Part shown: piece by piece, positions 25,001 through 33,426 of the stretch
Numbering within the stretch: the stretch's first letter is position 1
How the letters are laid out: every line of letters starts with the position of its first letter
Assembly (NCBI GenBank): GCA_036741695.1
Contig: DAINRU010000002.1
Location: forward strand, 70,334 to 134,333
DNA from: JAFANK01 sp036741695
GTDB lineage: Bacteria > Vulcanimicrobiota > Vulcanimicrobiia > Eremiobacterales > Eremiobacteraceae
DNA length: 64,000 nucleotides
Direction: 5' to 3'
Notes under the pieces: model-generated
Database searches by the model: none
What the model was told of the DNA's origin: nothing
Seen by the model: the letters and a program-made list of their open reading frames with translations, nothing else
Position numbers and translations under genes: made by a program

Positions 25001-25957
25001 ATGGATACGCTGGATTTCGTCAAAGTCACCGAGGCGGCGGCGCTCGCCGCCTCACGTTGGATGGGCAAAGGCGAGCGTGACAAAGCGGACGGTGCAGCCG
25101 TCGAGAAGATGCGCGAGACCCTCAACGACATGGAGATCCGCGGGCGCATCGTGATCGGCGAAGGCGAGCGTGACGAGGCGCCGATGCTGTTCATCGGGGA
25201 AGAGGTCGGGCGGGGCGGCGTCGAGGTCGACATCGCCGTGGATCCCGTCGAGGGGACGAATCTGGTCGCCAACGGGTTGCCGAACTCCATCGCGGTGCTC
25301 GCTGTGACCGCCAAGGGCTGCCTGCTCAACGCGCCCGACACCTATATGGACAAGCTCGCCGTGGGCCCGAAAGCGGCGCCCTTCGTGCATATCGACGCGA
25401 CTGTCGCCGAGAATCTCGAGCTCATCGCCAACGCGCTCGAACGGCCCATCGGCGACGTCACGGTCGTCATCTTGGATCGGCCCCGCCACAAGCAGCTCAT
25501 CGATGACGTGCGCAGCGCCGGTGCGAAGATCAAGCTCATCTCCGACGGCGACGTCGATGCAGCGATTGCGACTGCGATCGACGGCACCGGCATCCACGTG
25601 GCGATGGGCACGGGCGGCGCTCCCGAGGGCGTGCTCGCGGCCGCCGCGTTGCGCTGCCTGGGCGGCAATTTCATGGGCCGCCTCAAGCCGCGCAACGACG
25701 ACGAGATCAAACGCGCGCTGCAGATGGGCTTCGACGACGTCAACAAGGTCCTCAAGATGGATGATCTCGTGAAGAACGACGACGTGACGTTCGTGGCCAC
25801 CGGCATCACCGATGGCGATCTGGTCAAAGGCGTTCGGTCGTTCGGCAACGGCGCGCGCACGCATTCCATTATCATGAACAGCCACTCGAGCACGGTGCGC
25901 TTCGTCGAGACCGTCCACCGCTTCCGGGCCGAGCCGTTCCGGGTCCGCGCGCACTGA
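25001..25957 (+). CDS. glpX: Fructose-1,6-bisphosphatase class II (possibly also sedoheptulose-1,7-bisphosphatase)
   Basis: A 318-residue GlpX enzyme. RIVIGEGERDEAPMLFIGE (about 49-67) and IAVDPVEGTNLVA (about 77-89) hold the lithium-sensitive-phosphatase fold metal ligands, and AMGTGGAPEGVLAAAALRCL is a strong family motif. It dephosphorylates fructose-1,6-bisphosphate in gluconeogenesis; in cyanobacteria the same family also acts on sedoheptulose bisphosphate. ATG start preceded by TAAGGAG at ideal spacing. The yqeG and aroE genes follow closely. Confidence 0.96.
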   Translation: MDTLDFVKVTEAAALAASRWMGKGERDKADGAAVEKMRETLNDMEIRGRIVIGEGERDEAPMLFIGEEVGRGGVEVDIAVDPVEGTNLVANGLPNSIAVLAVTAKGCLLNAPDTYMDKLAVGPKAAPFVHIDATVAENLELIANALERPIGDVTVVILDRPRHKQLIDDVRSAGAKIKLISDGDVDAAIATAIDGTGIHVAMGTGGAPEGVLAAAALRCLGGNFMGRLKPRNDDEIKRALQMGFDDVNKVLKMDDLVKNDDVTFVATGITDGDLVKGVRSFGNGARTHSIIMNSHSSTVRFVETVHRFRAEPFRVRAH

Positions 25958-25998
25958 GTCTGCTGTCGTACCTCACGCCGGACGCGATCGTCGACCGC

Positions 25999-26469
25999 GT
26001 GGCAGACGTGCCGGCAGAGCTGTTGCGTCACTGGGATATCCGTGGCATCGCCCTCGACCTCGACAACACCATCGTGCCGTGGTATTCGGATGCGCTCGCG
26101 CCGGGTGTGAAGGAATGGGCGCAGATGGTGCTCGAGCTCGATATCCGGATGTGTCTGTTGACCAATAACTACGGCGCTCACGCCATGGGCGTCGCCCGCG
26201 AACTTAAGGTGCCGCTCGTCCGCGGTGCGCTGAAACCCCTGCCCGCCGCCTACGCGCGCTGCCTGCGCGAACTGCAGACGGATGCGCACCAGACACTGTC
26301 GGTGGGCGACCAGCTCTTCACGGACGTCCTCGGGGCGAAGCTCTCCGGCATGCGCGCCGTGTACGTGCGGCCGATCGCCGGGCGCGTGTTGTTCACCACC
26401 AGATTCTTGCGCATGCTCGAGCGCCCGGTGTTCGCCCGCCTGCGGCGCGCCGGTGTGCCCGGCGCGTGA
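25999..26469 (+). CDS. yqeG: YqeG-family HAD phosphatase
   Basis: A HAD-fold protein of about 156 residues: motif I ALDLDNTIV, motif II LLTNN, motif III GALKPLPAAY, and SVGDQLFTDVLGAK, all matching YqeG (HAD IIIA). Related mitochondrial enzymes dephosphorylate phosphatidylglycerophosphate, but the bacterial role is not settled. The GTG at 25999 is the first standard start, yet similarity to YqeG appears to continue upstream (LSYLTPDAIVDRVADVP), reaching a CTG pair at 25960-25965 right after the glpX stop. A CTG start, or a missed one, is likely. The stop overlaps aroE by 4 nt (GTGA). Confidence 0.88.
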   Translation: MADVPAELLRHWDIRGIALDLDNTIVPWYSDALAPGVKEWAQMVLELDIRMCLLTNNYGAHAMGVARELKVPLVRGALKPLPAAYARCLRELQTDAHQTLSVGDQLFTDVLGAKLSGMRAVYVRPIAGRVLFTTRFLRMLERPVFARLRRAGVPGA

Positions 26470-27236
26470 ACGCGCGCGCTGCGCGATATGCGGTCGTCGG
26501 GAGTCCAATCGGGCATTCGCGCTCGCCGATCATGCAACAGGCCGCTTTTGACGCGCTTGGGATCGACGCGAGCTATGAGGCCATCGAGGCGGGACGCGAA
26601 CACGGTGCCGAGGTCTTCGCGCGTTTACGGTCCGAGCGGTATGCCGGCTGGAACGTGACGACCCCGCTCAAGGAATCAGCCGCGCTGCTCGTCGATCGGG
26701 TGAGCCGCGATGCGGCTCTAGTCCACGCCGTCAACACCGTCCGCGCCGACGATGACGGCTCGCTTGTCGGCATCAACACCGATGGTGGTGGGCTCATCCG
26801 TGCGGTCCGCGAGCTATGGGGGTGGCAGCCCGGAGAAGGGACGGTCTTGATCCTCGGCTCCGGGCCTGCGGCGCGGGCAATCGCGCATAGCGTGCACGCC
26901 AGCGGTGCGACGACGCTCGCGTGCTGGTCGCGCGACGCGCTTCGTGCCGCGCGCATCGCTCCACCGCTCGCGGCAACTCCTGAACTGGTCATCTCCGCCT
27001 TGTCGGCCGATGCAGAAGTCCCCGCGCACATCGTGGCAGCGGCCGATGAGGAGACGATGATCTTCGACCTCAACTACGGCCGCGCGCGATCGCCGGTTGC
27101 GCGCATGCGCGGACGCAGACGCTCAGACGGGCTTCCCCTGTTGCTGCATCAGGGGGCGCTCGCGTTCGAATGGTGGACGGGCCGGCCCGCACCGCTTGAC
27201 GTTATGCGCATCGCCCTGCGTGCCGATAGTACCTAA
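26466..27236 (+). CDS. aroE: Shikimate dehydrogenase
   Basis: A 256-residue enzyme with the N-terminal substrate motif VVGSPIGHSRSPIMQ, the catalytic-Lys segment GWNVTTPLKESAA, VNTV, INTDGGG, and a Rossmann segment VLILGSGPAARAIAHSV for NADPH. It reduces 3-dehydroshikimate in aromatic amino acid synthesis. Its C-terminal LLLHQGALAFEWWTG fits the family (hQG...F..W.G). aroC, aroK and aroB lie in later operons of the window, so shikimate genes are dispersed over 27 kb. GTG start. Confidence 0.95.
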   Translation: MNARAARYAVVGSPIGHSRSPIMQQAAFDALGIDASYEAIEAGREHGAEVFARLRSERYAGWNVTTPLKESAALLVDRVSRDAALVHAVNTVRADDDGSLVGINTDGGGLIRAVRELWGWQPGEGTVLILGSGPAARAIAHSVHASGATTLACWSRDALRAARIAPPLAATPELVISALSADAEVPAHIVAAADEETMIFDLNYGRARSPVARMRGRRRSDGLPLLLHQGALAFEWWTGRPAPLDVMRIALRADST

Positions 27237-27258
27237 CATGCCGGGAGCAGTCCCTTAG

Positions 27259-28413
27259 ATGAAGGGCAGGATCGACTATATCGATGGCCTGCGCGCCATC
27301 GCCGTGCTTTCCGTCGTCGTCCATCACGCAGCGAAATACGATCAGAACATATCCGTGGGTCCGTTGCAGCACACACTCGTCGAAGGAGCCCACGGGGTCG
27401 ATCTGTTCTTCGTGATCTCGGGGTTCGTGCTGTCGTATCCCACGCTGGCCCGGCTGCACGGCGGCAACAACGCCTCATTCGACGTCGCGCGATATCTCGC
27501 CCACCGCTTCATCCGCATACTGCCGCCCTACTACTTCGCAGTCGGTCTGGGCTGTCTCGTCCTCTACGCCGTCACCCAGCTCCATCTGAGCATGCCCTGG
27601 GGAATCGTCGGGCCCAACGTGACCCCGCTCGAGGTGCTCAAGCAGCTGGTCTTTTTTGACAACCGGCCTCAGCTCGTCAATGGTTCGTTCTGGTCGTTGG
27701 CCGTCGAGTTCCGCTGGTACTTCGCATTCCCGCTGCTGCTCGTGTTGTGGACCAAATCACGACGTGCCTTTGCGCTGCTCGCCGTCGTCCTGGTCTTTGT
27801 CGCCAACCTCACCCGAGCTGGAGCGCTCGACATGGCCATCATGCCGGCGTTCATGCTGGGCATCGCGGCAGCCGACATCGAGATCCGCGAACTGCCGGTG
27901 CGACGGCTGGCACCGCTGCTCGCCATCCTCGCGCTGTGCGTCGCGCTCGCGGTCGAACCGAGGGAACCATACGAGTTCTATTCTCGCGTGCAGGTGGGAT
28001 GGCAGCTCACCGCCTTCTTCACGGTCGTCGCGGTGGGCGCTCTCCCATGGTTGAAGAGGCTCTTGAGCGCGCGGCCGATCGTCGCGATCGGCATCGTCTC
28101 GTACAGCATCTACTTGGTGCACGAGCCGCTTGTCGGCATCACCTTGGCAAACACGTCGTGGGGGTTTTTCGGCGCAGTCGCGGTCGGCATTGGGGCGGGT
28201 GCGCTCTTCTGGTTCCCGTGCGAGCGGCCGTTCATGGCGACCTCGCTCAAGGAGAAGCTGAGCGGCCTCCTGCGGCCGCCGATCGCACGGCTGCTCTCCT
28301 GGGTGGGAATCCCGAGGGAGATCCGGTTCGCTGAGACGGCAAGTGTGAGCGCCGTCCAGGGCATTGCAGCTGGGCCAGCCCCGGATGTCGAGCCTCGCCA
28401 GGCAAATGTCTAG
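27259..28413 (+). CDS. Membrane acyltransferase (acyltransferase 3, OafA/YrhL-like)
   Basis: A 384-residue protein beginning RIDYIDGLRAIAVLSVVVHH, the typical acyltransferase-3 N-terminus with the conserved DGLRAIA and the His pair, then about ten helices and the segment FWSLAVEFRWYFAFP (family SLsvEe.fYl..P). Such proteins O-acylate exported sugars, peptidoglycan or lipids. A C-terminal tail of about 60 residues is probably cytoplasmic. The gene stands 22 nt after aroE and may be the last of that transcript. In context, acylation of a surface glycan is likely. Confidence 0.9.
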   Translation: MKGRIDYIDGLRAIAVLSVVVHHAAKYDQNISVGPLQHTLVEGAHGVDLFFVISGFVLSYPTLARLHGGNNASFDVARYLAHRFIRILPPYYFAVGLGCLVLYAVTQLHLSMPWGIVGPNVTPLEVLKQLVFFDNRPQLVNGSFWSLAVEFRWYFAFPLLLVLWTKSRRAFALLAVVLVFVANLTRAGALDMAIMPAFMLGIAAADIEIRELPVRRLAPLLAILALCVALAVEPREPYEFYSRVQVGWQLTAFFTVVAVGALPWLKRLLSARPIVAIGIVSYSIYLVHEPLVGITLANTSWGFFGAVAVGIGAGALFWFPCERPFMATSLKEKLSGLLRPPIARLLSWVGIPREIRFAETASVSAVQGIAAGPAPDVEPRQANV

Positions 28414-28693
28414 AATGGCGGCGCGCCGTGGGCGAAAGCCGCCCCGGATTCTCATATACCATGCAACCAAAGCCAACCGGCCGCGAAACGGAGGACCCTC
28501 AGAATCAGCCCGTCAAACAACAAAAAGCCGGAAAACACCTCGAGGCGCTGGAGCCTTATAAGGGGCCAGTCCCCCGTTCAAGACCTCCTGATAGATGCCG
28601 ATAGGTAATAGTGAGTCCGCTGCGAGTCAGTGTGGGGACCAGGCTTGCATGTGGTCCGGCTCCATTGTCCCGAGCAACGAATCGAGTAGGTAA
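28414..28693 (+). other. Intergenic leader upstream of pilT
   Basis: A 280-nt gap without a credible gene. It holds a sigma-28-like promoter candidate (28578-28604), and a possible hairpin (GGACCA 28636-28641 with TGGTCC 28652-28657) about 40 nt before the pilT ATG. The stretch 28470-28530 is rich in A and unusual for this genome. No terminator after the acyltransferase gene is convincing. Confidence 0.4.
28578..28604 (+). promoter_or_regulatory. Candidate sigma-28-like promoter upstream of pilT
   Basis: TCAA (28578-28581), 15 nt, then GCCGATAG (28597-28604), compared with the sigma-28 consensus TAAA-N15-GCCGATAA. The -10 lies 90 nt before the pilT ATG. One of several copies of the -10 motif upstream of pilus genes; the -35 part is only a partial match. 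Confidence 0.45.
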
Positions 28694-29782
28694 ATGGCAG
28701 CAAACGTAAGCGATCTCCTCGGTCTGCGCATGGACGAGCTGATGCGCGTGACGATCGAGCGCGGCGCATCGGACCTCCACATGAGCGTCGGCTTGCCGCC
28801 GATGCTGCGGATCGACGGACGGCTGACGCCGACCGAGTTCCCCAAACTGACGCCTGACGACACCAAACGTCTCATCTACAGCATCCTCACCGATCAGCAG
28901 AAGGAGAAGTTCGAGAAAAATCTCGAGCTCGACTTCTCACACGGTTTGAAGGGCTTCGGCCGGTTCCGTATCAACGCGTTCCGCCAGCGCGGCGTCATCG
29001 GCGCGGTGTTCAGAGCGATCCCGTCGTCTGTACCCGCGCTCGGCAGTCTGAACCTGCCGCCGGTGATGGGCGACCTCACGATGCGCCCGCATGGCTTGGT
29101 GCTCGTCACCGGACCCACCGGTTCGGGCAAGTCGACCGCGCTCGCCTCGATGATCGACGTCATCAACGCGACCATGGCCCGCCACATCCTCTCCATGGAG
29201 GATCCGGTCGAGTATCTCCATTTCCATAAGATGTCGATCGTCAACCAGCGCGAGATCGGCCATGACTCTTATAGCTTTGCCAATGCCCTGCGCGCCGCGC
29301 TGCGCGAGGACCCAGACGTGGTCCTGGTCGGCGAGATGCGCGACATGGACACGATCGCGACGACCTTGACCATCGCCGAGACCGGCCACTTGGTGTTCGC
29401 CACCTTGCACACCTCAGACGCCGCGCAGACCATCGACCGCATCATTGACGTCTTCCCCGCACATCAGCAGCAGCAGATCCGGGTGCAGCTTGCCAGCGTC
29501 ATCGAGGCGATCGTCTGCCTGCGGCTGCTGCCGCATGCGTCGGGCGTGGGCCGCGTGCCGGCGGCGGAGGTCATGATCGCGACGCCCGCCATCCGCAATC
29601 TCATCCGTGAGAACAAGACCCACCAGATCCACAACGCCATCGTCACGAGCCGCGGCATGCACATGCAGACGTTCGACATGTCGCTGCGCGACCTGGTTCG
29701 CAAACACATGATCACAGAAGACGAAGCGCTTGCCGCGTCCACGCATCCGGAAGAGCTTCGCAAGCTCATCGAAGGCGCATGA
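28694..29782 (+). CDS. pilT: Type IV pilus retraction ATPase PilT
   Basis: A 362-residue hexameric secretion ATPase. Walker A GPTGSGKS is at 140-147, the Asp box follows, Walker B is DVVLVGEMRD (about 208-217) and the His box HLVFATLHT is 232-240. The motif AIRNLIRE (299-306) is diagnostic of PilT and separates it from the extension ATPase PilB. It depolymerises pilin to retract the pilus for twitching motility or DNA uptake. pilC follows, after a tiny membrane-peptide gene. PilB is not in the window. GTAGG precedes the ATG. Confidence 0.96.
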   Translation: MAANVSDLLGLRMDELMRVTIERGASDLHMSVGLPPMLRIDGRLTPTEFPKLTPDDTKRLIYSILTDQQKEKFEKNLELDFSHGLKGFGRFRINAFRQRGVIGAVFRAIPSSVPALGSLNLPPVMGDLTMRPHGLVLVTGPTGSGKSTALASMIDVINATMARHILSMEDPVEYLHFHKMSIVNQREIGHDSYSFANALRAALREDPDVVLVGEMRDMDTIATTLTIAETGHLVFATLHTSDAAQTIDRIIDVFPAHQQQQIRVQLASVIEAIVCLRLLPHASGVGRVPAAEVMIATPAIRNLIRENKTHQIHNAIVTSRGMHMQTFDMSLRDLVRKHMITEDEALAASTHPEELRKLIEGA

Positions 29783-29827
29783 CCCTCACCGGTCACGGCG
29801 CAACGCTCTAAGGGGGGACCTACAACA

Positions 29828-29899
29828 ATGCAGATGTCACTTGCCTGGCTCTTGATACTGCTCGTCATCATCCTCGTCGGCCAAGCTGCGAAGCTGTAA
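29828..29899 (+). CDS. Small single-span membrane peptide (23 residues)
   Basis: A short frame, MQMSLAWLLILLVIILVGQA followed by AKL, lies alone between pilT and pilC. It has a strong Shine-Dalgarno run (AAGGGGGG about 10 nt before the ATG), a stop codon, and a composition that is almost purely one transmembrane helix with a short basic end. That combination is unlikely by chance in such GC-rich spacer DNA. I know no named family. Location suggests a regulator or stabiliser of the PilC/PilT machinery or a small pilus-associated subunit, but this is inference. Confidence 0.6.
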   Translation: MQMSLAWLLILLVIILVGQAAKL

Positions 29900-29957
29900 G
29901 GCTTCTGTAAGCACCGGCTGCGGATAGAAAAAACTCGACTCGAGGGACTATAAGCGT

Positions 29958-31196
29958 ATGCCCAGTTTCGCCTATCAGGCCAAAGACGCTAGCGGAAAGT
30001 CCGTGAACGGCGTCATCGAAGCGGAGAACGAGCGCGTCCTGCGCGCCAAGCTCCGCGAGATGAACTATTACGTCACCGGCATCACCCAGAAGCAGACGGC
30101 CGGCTTGAATGCCGACGTCAGCACGATGTTCGGCGGCATCGTCGGCAAGTTCAAGGGGGTCAGCGAACAGGCGCTGGTCGTCTTCGCGCGCCAGTTCGCG
30201 ACCATGATCAACGCTGGTCTCGCGATGGTGCGTTGCCTCGACGTGCTCGGCATCCAGACCGAGGACGCGCAGCTCAAGCCGGTGATCGTCGCGGTCCGTC
30301 GCGAGGTCGAAGGCGGTTCGACCCTGGCCAACGCGCTGGGCAAGTTCCCGAAAGTCTTCTCGCCGCTGTTCGTCAACATGGTGCGCGCCGGCGAGCTCGG
30401 CGGTATCCTCGACGAAGTCCTCAACCGTCTGGCGGGCTTCCTCGAAAAAGACTTCAACCTGAAGAAGAAGGTCAAGTCGGCGATGACCTACCCGATGGTC
30501 ATCCTCGTCATGGCCATCGCCATCGTCATCTTCCTCGTCACCTTCATCTTGCCGACCTTCGTCAGCCTGTTCACCGGCATGAACATGAAGCTGCCGTTGC
30601 CCACCAAGATCCTCATCACGTTCACGGAAGGCGCGCGCAACCCGGTCGTCCTGCTCATCACGGCTGCGGTGGCGGTCGGCGGGTTCATCCTCTTCAAGCG
30701 CTGGACGTCGACGCAAGCCGGGCGCTATCAATTCGACAAGTTCAAGCTCAAGCTGCCGGTCTTCGGCATGCTCATCCGCAAGGTCGCGATCTCACGCTTC
30801 TGCCGCACGCTCGGCGCGCTCTTGCAGTCGGGCGTGCCCATCATGCAGGCGCTGGAGATCGTCGGCAAAGCCTCGGGCAATGAAGTCATCGCAGAGACCG
30901 TGGGCAAGGTGCGCGAGTCGGTGCGCGAGGGCGAGTCGATCGCCGTGCCGCTCAACCTGTCCGGGCTCTTCCCACCGCTCGTTACGCAGATGGTGGCGGT
31001 CGGCGAAGAGACAGGTAACTTGGACGGCATGCTCAGCAAGATCGCCGATTTCTACGACGTCGAAGTTGAGTACATGCTCGCGTCCCTGACCTCGCTGCTC
31101 GAACCGATGCTGATCTTGGCCATGGGCTTCGTCGTCGGATTCATCGTGATATCGGTCTTCTTGCCGCTGTACCAGATCATCGGCAACATCAAGTAA
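29958..31196 (+). CDS. pilC: Type IV pilus inner-membrane platform protein PilC
   Basis: A 412-residue GspF/PilC protein. It starts MPSFAYQAKDASGKSVNGVI, the conserved N-terminal strand, and has two GspF domains (about residues 75-195 and 280-400), each followed by membrane segments (near 175-205, 225-245 and 375-400). Motifs FARQFATMINAGLAMVRCLD and FCRTLGALLQSGVPIMQALE are the paired GspF signatures. PilC connects the cytoplasmic ATPases to pilin extraction. GAGGGA lies about 13 nt before the ATG. The sigma factor gene begins 2 nt after the stop. Confidence 0.96.
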   Translation: MPSFAYQAKDASGKSVNGVIEAENERVLRAKLREMNYYVTGITQKQTAGLNADVSTMFGGIVGKFKGVSEQALVVFARQFATMINAGLAMVRCLDVLGIQTEDAQLKPVIVAVRREVEGGSTLANALGKFPKVFSPLFVNMVRAGELGGILDEVLNRLAGFLEKDFNLKKKVKSAMTYPMVILVMAIAIVIFLVTFILPTFVSLFTGMNMKLPLPTKILITFTEGARNPVVLLITAAVAVGGFILFKRWTSTQAGRYQFDKFKLKLPVFGMLIRKVAISRFCRTLGALLQSGVPIMQALEIVGKASGNEVIAETVGKVRESVREGESIAVPLNLSGLFPPLVTQMVAVGEETGNLDGMLSKIADFYDVEVEYMLASLTSLLEPMLILAMGFVVGFIVISVFLPLYQIIGNIK

Positions 31197-31198
31197 CC

Positions 31199-31948
31199 AT
31201 GGCTGTGCAGGCTCTGCAGGCGCAGGGCAGCGATCCGGAGTTCGAAGCATACGCGAAATCGCGTAGCCTCGAGCTCCGCGACCGCATCGTGCTCTCGCAC
31301 ATGGGCCTGGTCAAGTCCATCGCATCTCACCACGCGGCAGGACAGGCGCAGCGCGACGATCTCGAACAGGTCGGTTGCGTCGGCCTCATCAAAGCGGTCG
31401 AACGCTACGATTCGACGCTTGGCGTGCCCTTCGAAGCGTACGCGCGCACCGTCGTGACCGGGGAGATATTCCACTACCTGCGTGACCTGGTGCCGGTGTT
31501 GCGCGTGCCGCGCTGGTACCGGACGCTCAACCGCCGGTTGCACGAATCGCACGATCGGCTCGTCGTGACCCTGGGCCGGGAGCCGACGCACGAGGAGCTG
31601 GCCGGCGACATGAACATCCAGGTCGACGGCGTCAAAGAGATCCTGCGCTTGCGCGATTCCTACAACCTCATGTCGCTCTCCGACCGGCAAGACGGGGGCG
31701 AGGGACCACCGCGCATCGACGCCATCCGCAGCGCGCGGCACCAGACGTTCCGCCTGCCCGTCGAAGATCGCATCGTGCTCGACCGCGCGGTCGAGCAGCT
31801 GGCCGAGTTCGAACGACGGGTCGTGGAGCTGTTCTTCTACAAAGACCTGACCCAGACCGAGATCGCACGGCGGCTGGGCTTCTCGCAAAAGCACATCTCG
31901 CGCACGCTCGCCAACACCCTACGGAAGCTCAAAGAAGAGATTCGTTGA
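31199..31948 (+). CDS. Group 3 alternative sigma factor (SigB/SigF/FliA-like)
   Basis: A 249-residue sigma-70 family protein with regions 2, 3 and 4 and no region 1.1. Region 2 includes DDLEQVGCVGLIKAVERYD (core-binding motif), then FEAYARTVVTGEIFHYLRDL; region 3 has VPRWYRTLNRRLHESHDRL ... GREPTHEELA; region 4 is ERRVVELFFYKDLTQTEIAR with the helix-turn-helix RRLGFSQKHISRTLANTLRKL. Its place 2 nt after pilC and overlapping a glycosyltransferase gene (TTGA) ties it to pili. In Synechocystis the FliA-like SigF controls pilin and motility genes, a useful precedent. GCCGATA-type elements upstream of several pilus genes are candidate targets. No anti-sigma gene is adjacent. Confidence 0.92.
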   Translation: MAVQALQAQGSDPEFEAYAKSRSLELRDRIVLSHMGLVKSIASHHAAGQAQRDDLEQVGCVGLIKAVERYDSTLGVPFEAYARTVVTGEIFHYLRDLVPVLRVPRWYRTLNRRLHESHDRLVVTLGREPTHEELAGDMNIQVDGVKEILRLRDSYNLMSLSDRQDGGEGPPRIDAIRSARHQTFRLPVEDRIVLDRAVEQLAEFERRVVELFFYKDLTQTEIARRLGFSQKHISRTLANTLRKLKEEIR

Positions 31949-33426
31949 TCGCGCGGACCCGCGTGCGGCTCCCGGCAGGCGAAGATGTCGGCCTCCTGGG
32001 GCTTGCGCTCGCGCTCGGGGCCGGCGCCCTGCTGCGCTTCTGGGACCTCACAAGCGCAAGCCAGCATACAGATGAGGCCTTCACTCTGGCCTTGAGCGCG
32101 ATGCCCGTGCCTGTGCTGCTCCACAACGTCGTCGCCCACGACTTCCACCCACCGCTGTTCTACCTGGCGACGCACTATCTCATGGTATTTCTCCCCCGGC
32201 CACCATGGGACTACCGGTGCCTCACCGCTGCGTTTGGTTGCATGACGATCGTCGCCTCGTGGGTCGCAGCCCGGCGAATGTTCGGACCGATCGCCGCAGC
32301 GGTTGCCGGCGTCGCCGTCGCGCTCAGCCCAGCACTCGTGCAGTACGACCGCATCTACCGCATGTATGCCGTGACGGTTGCCTTGAGCACGCTCGCTTGG
32401 GCACTGCTGCTCGAGCTGGAACGTGCCCGCGGCCGAACGCGCATCGCGCTCGTCGTGGCGTACGGGCTCGTCGCCATCGTGCTGCCGTACGTGGACTATC
32501 TCGGCGCGCTCATGCTCGCGGCGCAAGGCGCCTACGTGCTCACGCGCCTGCGCACCCTCGCGCCGGCGCTTGGGGCGATCGTCGTAGCCGCGCTTGCGTT
32601 CGTGCCGTGGGTGCATGCGCTGCGCGAGCAGCTGCCGCTTGCCGGTCTGAGCTTGAGCCGGCCTGGCCTTGACCTGGGTCTGGCTGCGAGCATCGAAGGA
32701 GCTTTCGCCGCCGGCATGCCTGCCGCGTGGCTCCCCGGTCTAAGCGGCACGCTCGTCCCCGCGCTCGCGCTAGGTGTGGTCGTCGTCGCCGCGGCGTGGA
32801 TCGGCAGGACGAGCGCCCTGCCGTTCTGGCTCGCCGTGCTCGCGCTGCAGATCACCGGATCGATCGTCGCCGGAAAGAACCTGGCCTATTTCCCGCGATA
32901 TCTGTTGATCGACATTCCACCTTTCTGCGTCGCGCTCGGACTCATCATCTGGCAGCTGATCGCGGCGCGTCGACGCGTCGTCGCCGCGGCGCTCGGCATC
33001 GGCCTGCTGGCGTTTTTGAGCATCACCGTGTCGAACGTGCTGTTCGACCGCTTCTATCAATTCCCAGACTGGTATGCGCTCAACTCGCTGATGCTCCACG
33101 AAGAACGCCCCTCTGACGCGATCGTTCTGGACGCGGCGTACGAGGCGCTTGTGGTGCGCGACTTCACCGCTTTCCGCGGACACGAGACGCTGAGTTTCAT
33201 GAACCCCGGTGATTTCGACCGCATCCTCGCATGGATCGCTCAGCATCCGGACCGGCGTATCTGGTACGTGGAGCACCAACACGTCTATTGGGATCCGCAG
33301 CGTCGTATCGCCACGGCGCTGGCCGAAAAGCGCCCCACGCTGCTCGAGCAGCGCTGGCCGCGCCGCCGAGTGGTCGACGAGGTCTCGGTGATGCTCTTCG
33401 GCCAAGTGCCGATGACTGTACGGTGA
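31945..33426 (+). CDS. GT-C membrane glycosyltransferase (paralogue A)
   Basis: A 493-residue polytopic protein starting at TTG, 4 nt inside the sigma factor gene. It has HTDEAFTLALSAMP in the first external loop, VVAHDFHPPLFYLATHYLM, a YDRIYRMYAV segment, about ten helices and a soluble tail (IVLDAAYEALVVRDFTAFRGHE ... RRIWYVEHQHVYWDP). These are ArnT/PMT-type features for transfer of a polyprenyl-linked sugar outside the membrane. It is a clear paralogue of the next gene and related to those at 13534 and 34871. In this operon a role in pilin or surface-glycan decoration is plausible, not shown. Confidence 0.82.
   Translation: MIARTRVRLPAGEDVGLLGLALALGAGALLRFWDLTSASQHTDEAFTLALSAMPVPVLLHNVVAHDFHPPLFYLATHYLMVFLPRPPWDYRCLTAAFGCMTIVASWVAARRMFGPIAAAVAGVAVALSPALVQYDRIYRMYAVTVALSTLAWALLLELERARGRTRIALVVAYGLVAIVLPYVDYLGALMLAAQGAYVLTRLRTLAPALGAIVVAALAFVPWVHALREQLPLAGLSLSRPGLDLGLAASIEGAFAAGMPAAWLPGLSGTLVPALALGVVVVAAAWIGRTSALPFWLAVLALQITGSIVAGKNLAYFPRYLLIDIPPFCVALGLIIWQLIAARRRVVAAALGIGLLAFLSITVSNVLFDRFYQFPDWYALNSLMLHEERPSDAIVLDAAYEALVVRDFTAFRGHETLSFMNPGDFDRILAWIAQHPDRRIWYVEHQHVYWDPQRRIATALAEKRPTLLEQRWPRRRVVDEVSVMLFGQVPMTVR

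Noticed and set aside
28364..28561. 65-codon + strand frame after the acyltransferase gene
   Set aside because: It overlaps the acyltransferase coding region in another frame, lacks a ribosome-binding site and has no plausible protein features.
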